Shown here piece after piece: positions 51,184 through 63,286 of a DNA stretch of 64,000 nucleotides. How positions within the stretch are numbered: position 1 is the stretch's first letter; each line of letters starts with the position of its first letter. Under the pieces are notes generated by a model. That model did no database searches. It was not told the DNA's origin and worked only from the letters and a program-made list of their open reading frames with translations. The position numbers and the translations under genes were made by a program. The stretch lies in assembly GCF_022201045.2 (NCBI RefSeq), contig NC_068559.1:24869501-24933500 (forward strand). The letters are read 5' to 3'. Origin of the DNA: Citrus sinensis. Lineage: Eukaryota > Streptophyta > Magnoliopsida > Sapindales > Rutaceae.

Positions 51184-51786
51184 GGAATTGGTTGATGGTA
51201 ACAAAATACCCACAACATTTTACTTAGAAATGGGTTGGGAAGACAAGCATGTGAACAAAAACCAATGCTCATCCGATGGGGTTTATACATTGAATAATGA
51301 AGGCTAATTTTCTGTAAAAAATTCTTAAAGTTTCCACACCGTCGGATCAAGTTCTTTTCAGACAATGATTTGATAATCATCGCTGAGGCTGAGGTACCCA
51401 TAAGAGCGGTTCTGATTAGACGATCTCGACCGACCGTCCATCACATCTAAGCACGGCAATGTACAGAGAAACGAAACCGGTGAGAGTCAACCAAGGGAGT
51501 TTGACCAAAAAATAAAACAATCAGTAATGCGAGAGAATGATGAATTCAATTTGAAGAGCGTCAAGTGCAGTTGTAGTTGTAGGACAAGTGCCAGAGCTGC
51601 AGCGCAATAAATGCCACCCGCCATAATTTCGTGTCTTGCACATGCAAAGATTGACTGCAAATGGTTTCAAAGGCAGCCCATGATGGCACGAGAACTAAAA
51701 TTACACATAAATTAGTATGCTACAATTTCCACGATAATGATTCAGTGATAGGATGAATTTTTGTCAAGTATTAAATTAATAGTTGT

Positions 51787-53033
51787 TGTTTGGGGGAAAA
51801 ATAAGAAAGATAGCAGAACGCCACGTGTCGACGAATGGAATAACTTCAGTGCAATCCGAGGTACCCGATATGATTATAGATACCTCGCATGATTAGAGAT
51901 ACCTGTCCTAATTTAAGGTATCCGGCCTGATTAGAGGTACCCCGCATAATTAGAGGTACCCGGCGTGATTAGAGGTACCCCGCATGATTAGAGGTACCCG
52001 GCCTGATTAGAGGTAACCCGCATGATTAGAGGTACCCTGCGTGATTAGAGTTACCCCGCATGATTAGAGGTACCCGGCGTAATTAGAAGTACCCTGCTTG
52101 ATTAGAGGTACCCCGCACAATTAAAGGTACCCCACACAAATAGAGGTACCCCACATGATATGAGGTACCCCACATGATACGAGGTACCCCACACAAATAG
52201 AGGTACCCCGCACAATTAGGGGTACCCCACATAAGTTGAGGTACCCCACGTGACTCGAGGTACCCGGCAGATCAGATGCAAGAGAATCCTCCAAAAATAT
52301 CCACCATGAGAAACGTCTCTACCTCTTAAAAGATATTATTCGATTTTGTCAGAATTAGGAATCAAGAACGTCGTACCAAAAGGGGGGGACAACCGCCTGC
52401 TACCTCTGCCAAAAGTGAAGGACACTGTCCCAAGGGCAGTGGTCCTCAGCCGCCTACCCGACAGTTACTGCAGAGGTACCCTGGACCACTCTCCAGCGCG
52501 CGCCACGTTTCCAAAGGATGAGATACGCCGCGAACATGCACATAACGGCCCAAAAATCATAAAAAGGTAAAAGGACGTTAGCCAAAAAGGGTACGTCACG
52601 TGGCAGCTGAGGTACTCCATATATAAAGGTGCTTAGGTTTCATTCTCCATCATGTTCTCACTCACCATGAACACTCACACTCCAAAAAATAGGTTTTCTT
52701 CAACCTTAAACCCTAATTTACAGAGGGCTAACTAGCTCTTTTTGCCATAAAAGCTTGAGTTTGCTAACTTGAGCGTCGGAGTGTGAACGCCGGGGTACCC
52801 CGGCTTCACCTCTAACCTCTATTTCACTGTTTTGCACGCGTGAAGCTCATTTGGAAGGACACCTCTCTTGTTTCTGACCTTCCACCATTGTTACCACTCT
52901 CTCTCCCCTTCTCACCTCCCCCGAATTTCAGATACACCGCACCGCACACAACAAACCAGTGAGGTACCCCATCTCCCCCAAAAATATAAATTTATTGTTC
53001 TAGATTGATTTGGTTTTTCCTACCCCAAAATCA
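51787..53033 (+). mobile_element. Candidate solo LTR, 1247 bp, with minisatellite U3
   Basis: Begins TGTTTGGGGG and ends CCCCAAAATCA, imperfect inverted TG...CA termini. It is flanked by GTTGT (51782-51786) and GTTGA (53034-53038), a 4/5 match for a target duplication. A TATATAAA box lies at 52620-52627 with a CACGTGGC element 16 bases upstream. Downstream is a transcribed-looking CT-rich stretch with GAGCGTCGGAGTG, a string I associate with plant LTR R/U5 regions. No coding region or second LTR is in the window, so a solo LTR is the simplest reading. Confidence 0.5.
51858..52268. repeat. 19-bp minisatellite, 21 full units plus a partial
   Basis: Consensus GAGGTACCCCGCATGATTA with a GGTACC palindrome core. 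The period is exactly 19 for all 21 units (51858-52256) with no insertions or deletions, only substitutions. Units in the first half alternate CCGC and CCGG variants, suggesting a 38-bp higher-order unit. Extra single GGTACC copies follow at about 52477, 52793 and 52964. Confidence 0.95.
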
Positions 53034-55921
53034 GTTGAAAACAGTTGTTAAATAAATAAATAAACAAAAATTTAAAATAATTTTAATTATTAATTTAGTG
53101 CACAATAAATACTCAACAGACAATGCAGAGTGAAGGACTCGTTTGCGCAGCTGCGCCCCAAATGGACCGTCGAATGCTTCTTCTTCTAAGTTGAAAGGCC
53201 AATCCAGACTGGGCACGTGAACTTGCAGTTAGTCCAAAGTGAATTGTCAGTCGTGGGCCTGCAAAAAGCAAACTTCCTCACTCGTGCAAACATCAATGGC
53301 CGTCAATGCCAATTCACATATATTAATGCTTGACTTTGGTTGTAATATTTTGTTTGTTGAAAAAATTAAAAAAAAAAAAAAACAACAAAATCAGTACGAA
53401 TTGAGATATTAGGAACCCAACTTTGGTTGGGAATCACCGATGGTGTGAAAACGAAGAGGGGATCATGAATTCTTTCAAGGGAAAGGAAAGCTTTACAATT
53501 GTTGTTATTATTATTTTTTAAAAAAAAATTTACCGAAATTGGGTGCAATCCAAATTCAGCTTTTTATGTTTAGTGTGGTCCAAAACCCTACGAGCAATAT
53601 GGCCACCTTCTGACCATTTAAAATCGCACCCCCACGTAACCAAACGCTGCCTATATTTTCTACTTGATTCTTTGCCTGGACGGTTCTAGCCTTAGCTTAC
53701 CAAAACTGTGGAAGAAATAAACTCAGCTTGTCTGGGATCGATTTATTGGCATATTTTCGTGGATGGAGCTTTATAACTTTCCTTTCGAACTTATTTTAAA
53801 AAATATCCTCAATTTAGTTAATAAAATATAAGTTCATGTACTAAAATTAATCATCTTCCCATAAATTCCTACCCTAAAGAAATATTTATTCTTAAATTGC
53901 GTAAACATATTAAAAAATTAAATTTATCTTATACTTTTTTTTTATTATTGTATAATTTATATCTTCATAACTTTAAACTCTTATAATTTTCACCAAAAAA
54001 ATTATTTTTAATTAAAATATAAAATATAAAATATAAAATAATAAAATGGGTGGGTGCAAAAAAAAATTTATAAGAATAATTTATCTAAATGTTTAATTAA
54101 TTTTCATTCAAAACAAGAAATGAATTAATTTGTGTCAGGTTGTTAAGTAGTTTCAATTAAAAATGGATTTTAAGAAGAATTTTATAGGACGTCAGAGAGC
54201 CTACTCCAATTCCATTTGAAGTTTTGGGCCAGGTTGACATGTTTTTAGAAGTCAAGCCCAGTCCAGTTGATTGGCAATTCCGAGCCCAGACAGGAGTGAA
54301 TGATTTATTTTTGTGATCTGAGCCGGCCACAGGGACTCTTTGCAATTACAGATTTACAGGTCGCTGCATTGTATTTCAGGAAAAATGACACCAGCAGCAA
54401 TGTAGAAGGTTTGCCTTGGTGGTGCAGGCAGACCTTCAACAACGTTGTAAGGAATGGACTCAGAATAAACCCCTTTCTAGTTTGTACCATCACTACCAAC
54501 ACTGCATGTGCAGCCTCTCTGTTATTTATTATTATTATTATTTAAATGCAAAACTGATCTCACCATCACACTGATCTTGAAATATAGAGACCAACAATGA
54601 TATCCAATGTTCTCAAATACATGAAAAATAAGAACAGAAAAAGGTCTGTGTGTTCATTCCCAAAACGTACGTGAGGACTAATCTTTTGAATCTTGATATC
54701 ATTTCCCCTTTTCATTTCACAGGGTGAAAGAAACCCGTCAAGAGTGGCAACCGTTTTAAGTTCACAGTGCTGGATGGGAGCAAGATGGAAGCAATATGTA
54801 GAAACGTTTCTATGTGAATGTTTGACCTTCAATAGAGCATTTATCAAGGCTGAAAACCTGGGAATAGAAAGAAAAGATGTCAACTTTTTTTTTCTTTTTT
54901 TTTTTTGGGTTTTGGACTCTTGTTTTTGAGTCTGCTTGCCCTCGAAGGGATAAGGATTTGCTGAGCCAATATTCACTCACCAAACTCCACCTATCCTTTG
55001 TAAAGTTTCAGAGCCATTTCACCAAATCTGTGAGAAGAGTCTATATATTTTAATCTCTTTGGAGTCTTTATGCGCCGATACGCACTACTGTCCTACACTG
55101 TTAAGAGTTTTCACTACGACAGCCAACGACATAGTCTGAAAGAGTCTAAAGAATCGAGCATGCTTTATACATAACAAAGCAATGTCACTTGGTATGTAGA
55201 GAATCTAGAGATTTTCTTCTCTGGATGTCATCAGGGCAACGAAAGAGTGGCAAAGATGGTAGAAATCATTACGGCAAAGAAAGGGTCTCAAAGATGGTAG
55301 AGAAGCCATTCACTCAAGGAATTGAGAAAGAAAAGAAACGAAAGACAAAAAAAACCTATTGAGATATCCAAGAGTAAATGTGATTAATTGAAACACATAA
55401 AATCCAGATTAACATCGAATGGCAATTGGTATTCCTACATGAAATGCGTATGCATCTCTTTGATGGGAAAATTGTTTGTGTTTGAAAACTTACCATATTT
55501 CTCTTCATGTACATAGAATAATAAACATGTATGAAGAATTCGCAGGGGTTCACTTCGAGAAACAAAATCACCACTCTATTCAAATATGCATAATTATGCC
55601 ACTCTGGGTATTTAATATAACAACACACCTCGAAATATTCTAGTAACCAAAATCAAACCCTGCCTCTGGGCCTCTCTTCTCTTGAGACATGAATAGATCA
55701 TCCTGCACATGCATATGATAAAGTTTCTTACAAGAACAAAATCAAATCATTATCAAGTAATCTAATTCAATTGAAGTCAAAAAAATTCCAACTTCTTTTG
55801 AGGTGTTTTAACTCCAATCTCACTTCAAAATCCAGGAAACATGAGAGGCTCATTAGCTTCTGAACTATGCTACACATCTCTGACCAAAATTTTCATTACC
55901 ATTTCTTCTGTTTTACTCCAT
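53034..55921. other. Spacer between solo LTR and TCP gene
   Basis: AT-rich, with homopolymer tracts (53368-53383, 54890-54906) and no convincing ORF. The last few hundred bases include the TCP 3' untranslated region. Confidence 0.5.
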
Positions 55922-56746
55922 CTACTGCTTTGATCCTGATCCCTGAGAATCATCCTTATCAGAAATTTGTTGCTGATGCTGATGCTGCTGATTCAAGGAT
56001 CCTGAAGCGCTTCTGTGATGCCCCATCTGTTGATAGAACTGGCTTATAGCTTGAGAATTCATCACCCCCACATGCGCATCCTGTGAGAGACCAAGCTCCA
56101 AGCCAGGAATTTGATGGCTAGCACCGCTCAACATCGAGGAGAAACTCATCAAACCCATATTCATATTTGGAAATTCAATCCCGTGGAACCCAAATTTTGG
56201 ATTTGCACTCAAATTTTCACTTCCAAAATTTGAAGTCAACTGGCCAGAATTTTGAATAAACCCAGACCCAGTTCCATTTATAGTTGGCCAAACTCCACTT
56301 GGAATTTGAGACCTTCCAAAATTTGCACTCATCATTGTCCAGTTGGCCCTATTAATGGACCCAACACCTGGTCCCAACCCTTCTATTTTTGTATGCAAGC
56401 CTGCTGAAACAGAGTTCCCCTGTTCGGAAACAGAGGCCCCTGCAGCAGCAAGCATAGAGGCTGGAATAGTCCCAGTTCCTGTAGCAGCGATGATAGATGG
56501 TTCAGCTTGCTGTAACAGCCATTGAATTGTCTCTCCATCCGATTTATGACCCAATTCCCTGGTCAATTGAAAAATCCTGGCAGCACATAAAGCTGGCATC
56601 CTGATTCTTCTTCCTCTGCCATCTACTTTTTTGTGTCTATCTTTGTTAGAGCTTCTTTTTGGTGCCAACTTCTTGGTACTATCATCTTTGTTTGCAATCA
56701 TGATTTGGAAATCTTTGATCTCACCAGGCTTGTTATTCTCTGCCAT
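55922..56746 (-). CDS. TCP20: Class I TCP transcription factor, TCP20-like, 274 aa
   Basis: Nuclear bHLH-like DNA-binding regulator of growth. Single exon. [14 protein letters not shown] (9-22), then the TCP domain at about 30-95: basic region [18 protein letters not shown], helix [21 protein letters not shown], helix [14 protein letters not shown]; the shortened basic region marks class [23 protein letters not shown] and [12 protein letters not shown] near the end match TCP20. The open frame extends 40 codons upstream to 56866 but only to a GTG; the first ATG is at 56746, in good context (AAATCATGGCAG). The usual Pro/Gln-rich TCP20 N-terminus is short here, so an upstream exon cannot be excluded. 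Confidence 0.9.
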   Translation of the reverse strand: MAENNKPGEIKDFQIMIANKDDSTKKLAPKRSSNKDRHKKVDGRGRRIRMPALCAARIFQLTRELGHKSDGETIQWLLQQAEPSIIAATGTGTIPASMLAAAGASVSEQGNSVSAGLHTKIEGLGPGVGSINRANWTMMSANFGRSQIPSGVWPTINGTGSGFIQNSGQLTSNFGSENLSANPKFGFHGIEFPNMNMGLMSFSSMLSGASHQIPGLELGLSQDAHVGVMNSQAISQFYQQMGHHRSASGSLNQQHQHQQQISDKDDSQGSGSKQ

Positions 56747-58609
56747 GATTTCTTTCAAGGGAAGATTGGAGAAGGTGGGTTTACTTCTTCTTTGATGGTG
56801 ATTTAAGCCTTGGATTCCATGAGAACAGTGGAAAATAATGGCCTGTTTTTGATTGGCAAAGGCCACCTCAAAAAGACATGCTTTCTTGACCTTTCAATGT
56901 AGCGTCAACATTTCAAAGTTTGGAACCACAAAGTTTCAATTTAAAGTTATTACTAAATGATTTAATTTAAATAAAGATTTGTCAGTGCTAACATGTTGCT
57001 ATATATATACACATACCCAAAAAAAAAAAAGTGATATATCTTATCATTCAATCCAAATCTATAATTTTTTATTTTCTCATGTTGCAATGTCAAATTATAT
57101 ATATATATATATGTGTGTGTTATAAATTGGTAACTTATCCATTAATAAATGTCATATCCTACAGTCAAATAATCCTCAGCTATTTCCCCTCGAAAAGTTA
57201 ACTTATTCCAATCAGGCGTCTATTGTGCCTGAAATTAGTTTTTTCCTTTGGGATTTTCACGCTTGTCTCCATTAACGAAGCATTTGGGTTCACTATTTTA
57301 TATCATGCTACAGATAATGGGTATAGTGACCATGAGATATGAGAGTCACGGCCATGGGATTGTTTCGGAGAGCAAGTGGGTCCTTAAATTGAGGGATTAC
57401 ATCACATTACATACACTTCTTTATTTTCTTTCTTTCTTTATTTTATTTTATTTTATTTATTTATTTTTGTTTTTTGCAGCCAATCATGAAACATGGGTCA
57501 TTCAGACCGTCCCATCTTCTTGATAAACGAAAGTAAAGATTGGAAATCTTGTGAAATGGGTAAGGCAGAGTGAGAAAAACAAAAACAAAACATTAGTTTT
57601 TTTTTCTTCTGCCATCACAAAGTCTATGGGAAGTTTACTTGTGCTATTTTTTATGTCCAGCTTAGCTACTGTAAAATCTCTCTAATTTTGCCTGCCAAAA
57701 CAACTTTTGAGGATGTGCATGTGAGCTGCATAGCACTGGTTAGAATGACTTGTCATAATGGGTAGGTGAGAGCTTTGTGTTTAGTCATTGCATTTCTTTA
57801 GTTTTCAAATGTGTTTGCCATTCTAGGAGACATTATTGGGTCCCTTGACAAGTTTGCCATTGACATATCACCACCCTCTATCACTTGAATTTGAAGCTTT
57901 CAGCCAAAAAGTTATTGCTTTTACACAACCAAAGTCCTTTAAATTCTTTAATTAGTTAGTGTGATGCTAATCAAATAACCACACCGCCTCTATTTCTTCA
58001 CACGCTTTCTTGAATCATGAATCATGATGGCAAAAGTTTCAACCTTTGCCTATGTGTTTGCGATCGGAACCTGTACTTTTAACAGCTTAATGGTTTCTCA
58101 AGTCAATATTTGTTTGCTGTGTAATTAATAGCCAAGACTGCCTTTCCTCTTTAGAATTTGAAAAAAAAAAAAAAAAAACTTCATCCTTTTCATTGATGCA
58201 AAATACCCAGAGCAAGAAAATGATTTGGCCCTGAGCAAGAAAATGATTTGTTTCTGCGTCACAAAAATATGACATCGATCACACGCACAGCACATAAAGA
58301 TTGTCTCGGCTTGATGGCAAGTGGCTAATTATTGATTGTAACTGCTTTAATCTTCTTCTACGGTTATGAAATTGGACAAAATGCTGACACTGGATCAGAG
58401 AATAGTAATAAAACACTCATGCATCAAAGTTGCATATGAAACCACTTCGTCCATCATTTGTTAGCTGTTACTCATCAACTTTATTTAGATATATTAATTA
58501 TAATAGATGGACACAACGTGAAAATGCGGTTGCAAAATGTAGAAATAGTTGTATCTAGATGTACGGAAGCGCTTTAATTTTACGACCAAATTGGCTAGTT
58601 TGATGACGT
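56747..58609. other. TCP promoter and spacer
   Basis: AT-rich, with TA/TG repeats near 57100 and a TTTTA/TTTC tract (57425-57475). One GTGGGTCC (57376-57383) fits the class I TCP site about 630 bases upstream of the TCP start. No gene is supported. Confidence 0.5.
57376..57383 (+). promoter_or_regulatory. Class I TCP-type site upstream of the TCP gene
   Basis: GTGGGTCC fits GTGGGNCC. Possible self-regulation; an eight-base match is weak on its own. Confidence 0.25.
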
Positions 58610-58825
58610 TCACCCAAAGCACAAACAAGCAGTTCCATGGTAGCAAGAAGCACTGATGAACTTGTCCTTTAAGATTGCCTTGCAGGCAGCTGTGCATTTA
58701 TCTATAGTGCACGGATCCATTACAATGCCGAATACTGCCTCAGCTGTGTTAGGGCAAGTCGTCATGATGATTAAGCCAACAAGAAATAACAGCTTGACCC
58801 AATTCATAGTCACTCTATAATCCAT
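58610..58825 (-). CDS. Small secreted cysteine-rich peptide, defensin-like, 65-71 aa
   Basis: The frame starts at ATG 58825; a second ATG at 58807 begins MNWVKLLFLVGLII, a better signal-peptide start. Cleavage is likely after AEA (residue 30). The mature part has six Cys at 39, 44, 48, 61, 67 and 69: C-x4-C-x3-C-x12-C-x5-C-x-C. The C-x3-C and C-x-C pair suits the cysteine-stabilised alpha-beta fold of plant defensin-like peptides, but there are only six Cys rather than eight. Expected to be secreted; the role (defence or signalling) is unknown. A TATA box is well placed. Single exon, whereas many family members have an intron after the signal peptide. Confidence 0.75.
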   Translation of the reverse strand: MDYRVTMNWVKLLFLVGLIIMTTCPNTAEAVFGIVMDPCTIDKCTAACKAILKDKFISASCYHGTACLCFG

Positions 58826-59717
58826 GAGGAGCTTCTGACTCTTTCTTGTTCTTGAGAGAAATTGTACGTATATAGCCTAAGAAGAAGATTTACCGTGTAC
58901 AAGAAAATCTAGTAGAACCAGAAGGCTTTAATGTATGCAAACGAAGTCAATCTGTTACAACTTACACCACATTTGCTTGTTTCGGTTAGTTTGTTGTCTC
59001 TACAAGACAAGTTGTTTATGATCTTGTGAATGCGTGATATTTTTAGGGAGCAATACTTATCAAACTCAATCACCCGAGCTAACAGTTTTTATCTTGCAGT
59101 ATCTTTAATCCTAAATTTGGGAATAATTACTCTTATCTAAAACAACCTTTTGATTAACTATAGTCAAATGTGCATCTAGAAAAGGTAGCACAGCCACATT
59201 TTCAAGGATCAAGATTCTCTCTTGATCTAATCTTTATTTGAGCAAATTATGTTAATATGATTGATGGTTAATAAATTAAAAAGAAAAAATAATTAAATGA
59301 TAATCATCCACTAACATTAAAATACAGATGGCACAAGATCTATAAAAGATAAAGAGTGTTCATATCAGGAGAGGATCCTGATCCCATTTTCAAAGCTTTT
59401 TATGAATGAATTCACAGAAAACAAGTAAAGGTAGTGCACAAAGGATGTGAGTCCGGGATTTTATTAACATAAGAAACTCAATCTATTTGCTCTTAAAACT
59501 TTGGAACCAAAAAGAGAGAAGAAAAGGAACAGGAAAGATGGTAGGACGAAGAAAATATTACAGAAGCAGATTTTTAATGGAAAGAATAAATCTCACAAGA
59601 TCATAAACTTAATGTGCTATCTTCATCTATCGATATGGCAAATTACAAACTTAATGCAGCCTAATAATTAGGATGATAAATATAAGCTTTTAGCTCTTCT
59701 AATATCACTGATAGCAG
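58826..59717. other. Spacer; G6PD 3' flank
   Basis: Promoter of the peptide gene at its left, G6PD 3' untranslated region at its right (roughly 59450-59717). No other gene. Confidence 0.55.
58869..58874 (-). promoter_or_regulatory. TATA box of the cysteine-rich peptide gene
   Basis: TATATA (in GGCTATATACG on the minus strand), 44-62 bases upstream of the two possible ATGs. Confidence 0.5.
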
Positions 59718-62700
59718 TTATTGCTCTACACCGAGGTCACCCCATCGGACATTGTATCTGGCGGCAAGGTAGTGAGCCCCAACAGGGCCACGACTTCCGT
59801 AAGGATAGTATTCAGGGATAATCTTTTTCTCTTCTAGTTCCTTCAAAAGAGGAGTGAAAAGCGCCCATGCAGCATCTAGTTCGTCACTTCGGATAAATAG
59901 TCTTCTTTCCCCTTCTATAGCATCCAGCAGAAGCCTCTCATATGCATCTGGAATCTCCTTTGAGTATCTACAAAGCACATGACAACCAATTCAGATTCAG
60001 TACCAATAATAAAACCTGTATATAAATCAAAGGCCAATATTGATTGTTGTCAGAGCAGCCAAGAAGGAAGGCAAAAAAAGATTTTTACATGCCTAACCAC
60101 TACTATTAAACTAACAGTTAGAATGGTTATTTTTCAACATGCTTAAACAGCCAAGGAAAGCCATCCACGATGCAAGCCATAATGTGGATCCCGGAAAAAT
60201 CTATGAAGATGTTTTGCAGGCAGAATACATCATTTTACAAGGAATTTTTAACAATTTACCTTGCTGCATAGTGAAGGTTTAGATGGCTACGGTCTAATCT
60301 CATTCCCAACCCAGGCACCTTGTTATTGATCTTCAAATAAATAGCTTCATCAGGCTGAACTCTGAGAACAAGCTCATTTGTTGCTCGATCAAGATCTGTT
60401 CCAAAATTTCGGTTATACAAATTGCCAGGCACATGCCTGAACTGAACTCTTATCTCAGTCCTGGAAAGGAAGGAAAAATTAATAAAGTTAAGGACAAGCA
60501 GATATTAGTTAATAAAGTTAAGACAGTAAATAGGTGAATTAAGATATCGTTAATTCCACGTACCTCCTAGTATGCAATGCTTTGCCAGCTTTCATTAGAA
60601 AAGGCACTCCATCCCATCTCGCATTGTCTATGAAGAGGGCAGCTGCCGCAAAAGTTGGAGTCAAGCTGTCTTTTGACACAGTCTTATCATCAGTATAGGC
60701 TGGATAACTAACTCCTCCTTTTGTGTGGCTCTTGTACTGCCCTGTAACCACATCTTCAAGTCGTAAAGGTCTCATGGAACGCAAAACTTTGACCTGGCAC
60801 CCAACAGACAACCACAAATTTATTAGTCAATCCAACAGTAAAATCTTAATATAGCAAACTTCAGTATTTTAGTGAAAACCTTTTCGTTTCTGGTATCTTC
60901 AGCATCCAAACTGACAGGCGTTTCCATTGCAAATAAGGCAAGAATTTGAAGCAGGTGGTTCTGCATTATATCTCTTATTATCCCATAATGATCAAAATAC
61001 CTATGGGCCAACAGGAAAACAATCAATCATACGCTATTAGAAACTGAGATGTCTATATAAGAAAGAAAAATACCCTCCACGTCCTTCAGTGCCAAAATCT
61101 TCAGAGAATATCAACTGCACATTTCTGATATACTGCCTTGACCACAGTGGCTCAAAAATGAGATTGGAGAACCGGAGAACAGATAGGTTTTCCACAAGCT
61201 CCTTTCCCAGGTAGTGGTCAATCCTGTAGAAATAATAACCCATCCAATCAGATTATGGTCCGTATTATTTTCCATCATAAGAACCAACAATGGTTAGAAA
61301 AAATTCACCGAAATATTTGATCTTCTTTTAGGTACTGCTTCAGGGATTTTGTCATTGCAGCTGAGGATTCTGAATCTCGTCCAAAGGGCTTCTCAACAAT
61401 GACCCTTGTCCAGCCGTTACCAGATGATGCAGAAGAGCTTGCACATCTTACTGCATCTATGAATATATTAGGAGGGATGGACAGATAAAAGAGGCGATTA
61501 GAAACCCTCCCACCCTGCATAAGTGAACAATGTCAAGCATAATACAACCTCAAGTTGTGCTGAGAAGAGTTTATATATATCAGATGAAACTAGGAATAGA
61601 CAATTTTTTTTTTTTTTAAGGTTATCTCAATGTTAAAGAAAAAGCAAACCCACTGACAGCAGCATGCTACCCAAGAAAGCATAAAACAGTGTATGTCTAT
61701 ATGACTGCATCTGAGGATAATGTGAAAGAGAAATAATATACAGTATCAGGTTACCACCAGATGCCTCAAAATTATATTGCATCAGATTCCGACAAGCAAC
61801 CTACTAGCAGACTCTGTGCTCATAATTGCATTAAATCCTCCAGCAATCAGCCAAAAATGGTAAGACCATCCTAGAGATTCAACCAACTAAACTAGAAATT
61901 TACAAGACATTCTAAGACTAATATATCAGGACTAGATATTGGATATTCAGTCAACAAATAGGAAGCAAACATTTTGATTCAACTCTAGACCAACATTGTA
62001 AGAATCCCCAACTAATGCATCTTCTTGCAAGTGACTTTTCTAATACGGTAAATATTTTCAGGCAAAGTTCTAATCACCTCATGTGCCATAAGCTTCTTGT
62101 CAAGAGCAGCAAAATTTTCCTGAGAATCATACTGACCAGAATGGTAGAAACACCTTTTAAGAAATTCGTCCATCTTTTCATCACAGTTCTCCCTAAAACC
62201 CAAAGAAAAGAACTCATATCACATCTAAATGAACTGGCACCACAAAAACAAAATTAGAACACAAAATATTTTGAAAACTTGTGCGACACAATATATCAGA
62301 CTATTGATATTGCTACTTCCTACAGAGAAAAATGAAACATTGAAATCACAGAGAAGGATAAAGCCAGACTGACCTCTTATCAATTCTGCAAGTAAGAGTC
62401 CTGCTAACCATGTTTCTAAGTTCTGCATCAGTCATTTTACTCCGAGCATAACCAAAAATAGTGAAGTGCTGCATTATAAAAGTTACACCACTTGTGAGCT
62501 AATCATAATAAACGAATTACACTTTCTTGGATTAAAACAAATAAGAAACTGATATAAAACCTTAGGAAGAAAGCCCTCGTAATAAAGAGCGAAAAGAGCA
62601 GGAAATATCTTCTTCTTGGCAAGGTCTCCAGAAGCTCCAACTACGGTAATACTGACAGTGGACTCATCTCCGTTCATATCAAAACCAGCTGCATCATTAG

Positions 62701-63286
62701 ATTCCTCCAAAGACGTACCCAACACCAACCTTTCATTCAATTCATTCAGAGGGGTTTCATTTTTGACATGGGTGGGCGTTGTGACCGCTGCACCTATACA
62801 ACAGTACCAGTTTATATATAATAAAAAGATACAAACCACAAAAGGGACAAAGTAGAATCAAAGCAACATCTCAATATGTAGATATGCATGAGCATCTAAA
62901 AACAATGAAATTTGCAGCTCTAATGTTCCATATTGCATCGGCTTTCAATACATTGACCAAAATAACGAAATATGAAATCTCGTAACAAATTTATAAAAGA
63001 GTTAACAAGTACCATTCAAATGCAAGCCATCCTACTAATTTGTCCACTGCATCCATTATGTGAACTATAGTAATACAAGGCTGGAAGCAAAAGAATATAA
63101 AATAAAATTACCATCTTCCATAAGAACCATATTGGGATGAGAATTTCTGCGGCATTGAAGAGAGAGCTTAGCAGAGAGAAACCGTTGTGGCAATAAAAAA
63201 GGAGGAGGAGAAGAGAATGCAATACGTTGATGAAGCCCATTTACAGATGAAGACGACAAAGCGGTCGAAGAAGACAGAGCTGCCAT
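59718..63286 (-). CDS. G6PD2: Plastidic glucose-6-phosphate dehydrogenase, P2 type, 591 aa
   Basis: Oxidises glucose-6-phosphate to 6-phosphogluconolactone with NADP, the first step of the plastid oxidative pentose phosphate pathway. Exons, 5' to 3': 63286-63112, 62793-62561, 62468-62374, 62192-62078, 61514-61309, 61223-61074, 61000-60880, 60793-60564, 60460-60260, 59967-59718; the sum is 592 codons. Residues 1-55 are Ser/Arg-rich transit peptide. NADP motif [10 protein letters not shown] starts at 111; substrate/catalytic RIDHYLGKE at 275-283; second cofactor site region [15 protein letters not shown]. Cys163 and Cys171 (TCRIDKRENC) match the redox-regulatory pair of plastid isoforms inactivated by thioredoxin. 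[17 protein letters not shown] and the MAALSSS start point to the P2 group (G6PD2/G6PD3) rather than P1. Confidence 0.95.

Larger units (their letters stand above)
48809..51786. other. ACR promoter region and spacer
   Basis: ACR leader and promoter (48.8-49.4 kb) with TA-rich tracts and two class I TCP-type sites (49317-49324, 49357-49364). The rest is AT-rich with simple repeats and no supported gene. Confidence 0.5.

Noticed and set aside
51858-52268. CRISPR-like array
   Set aside because: Units are contiguous with no spacers, and this is a eukaryotic chromosome; it is a minisatellite.
55922-56866. 314-codon frame for the TCP protein
   Set aside because: The upstream 40 codons begin at GTG, not ATG. 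The first ATG is at 56746, so the CDS is given as 274 aa.
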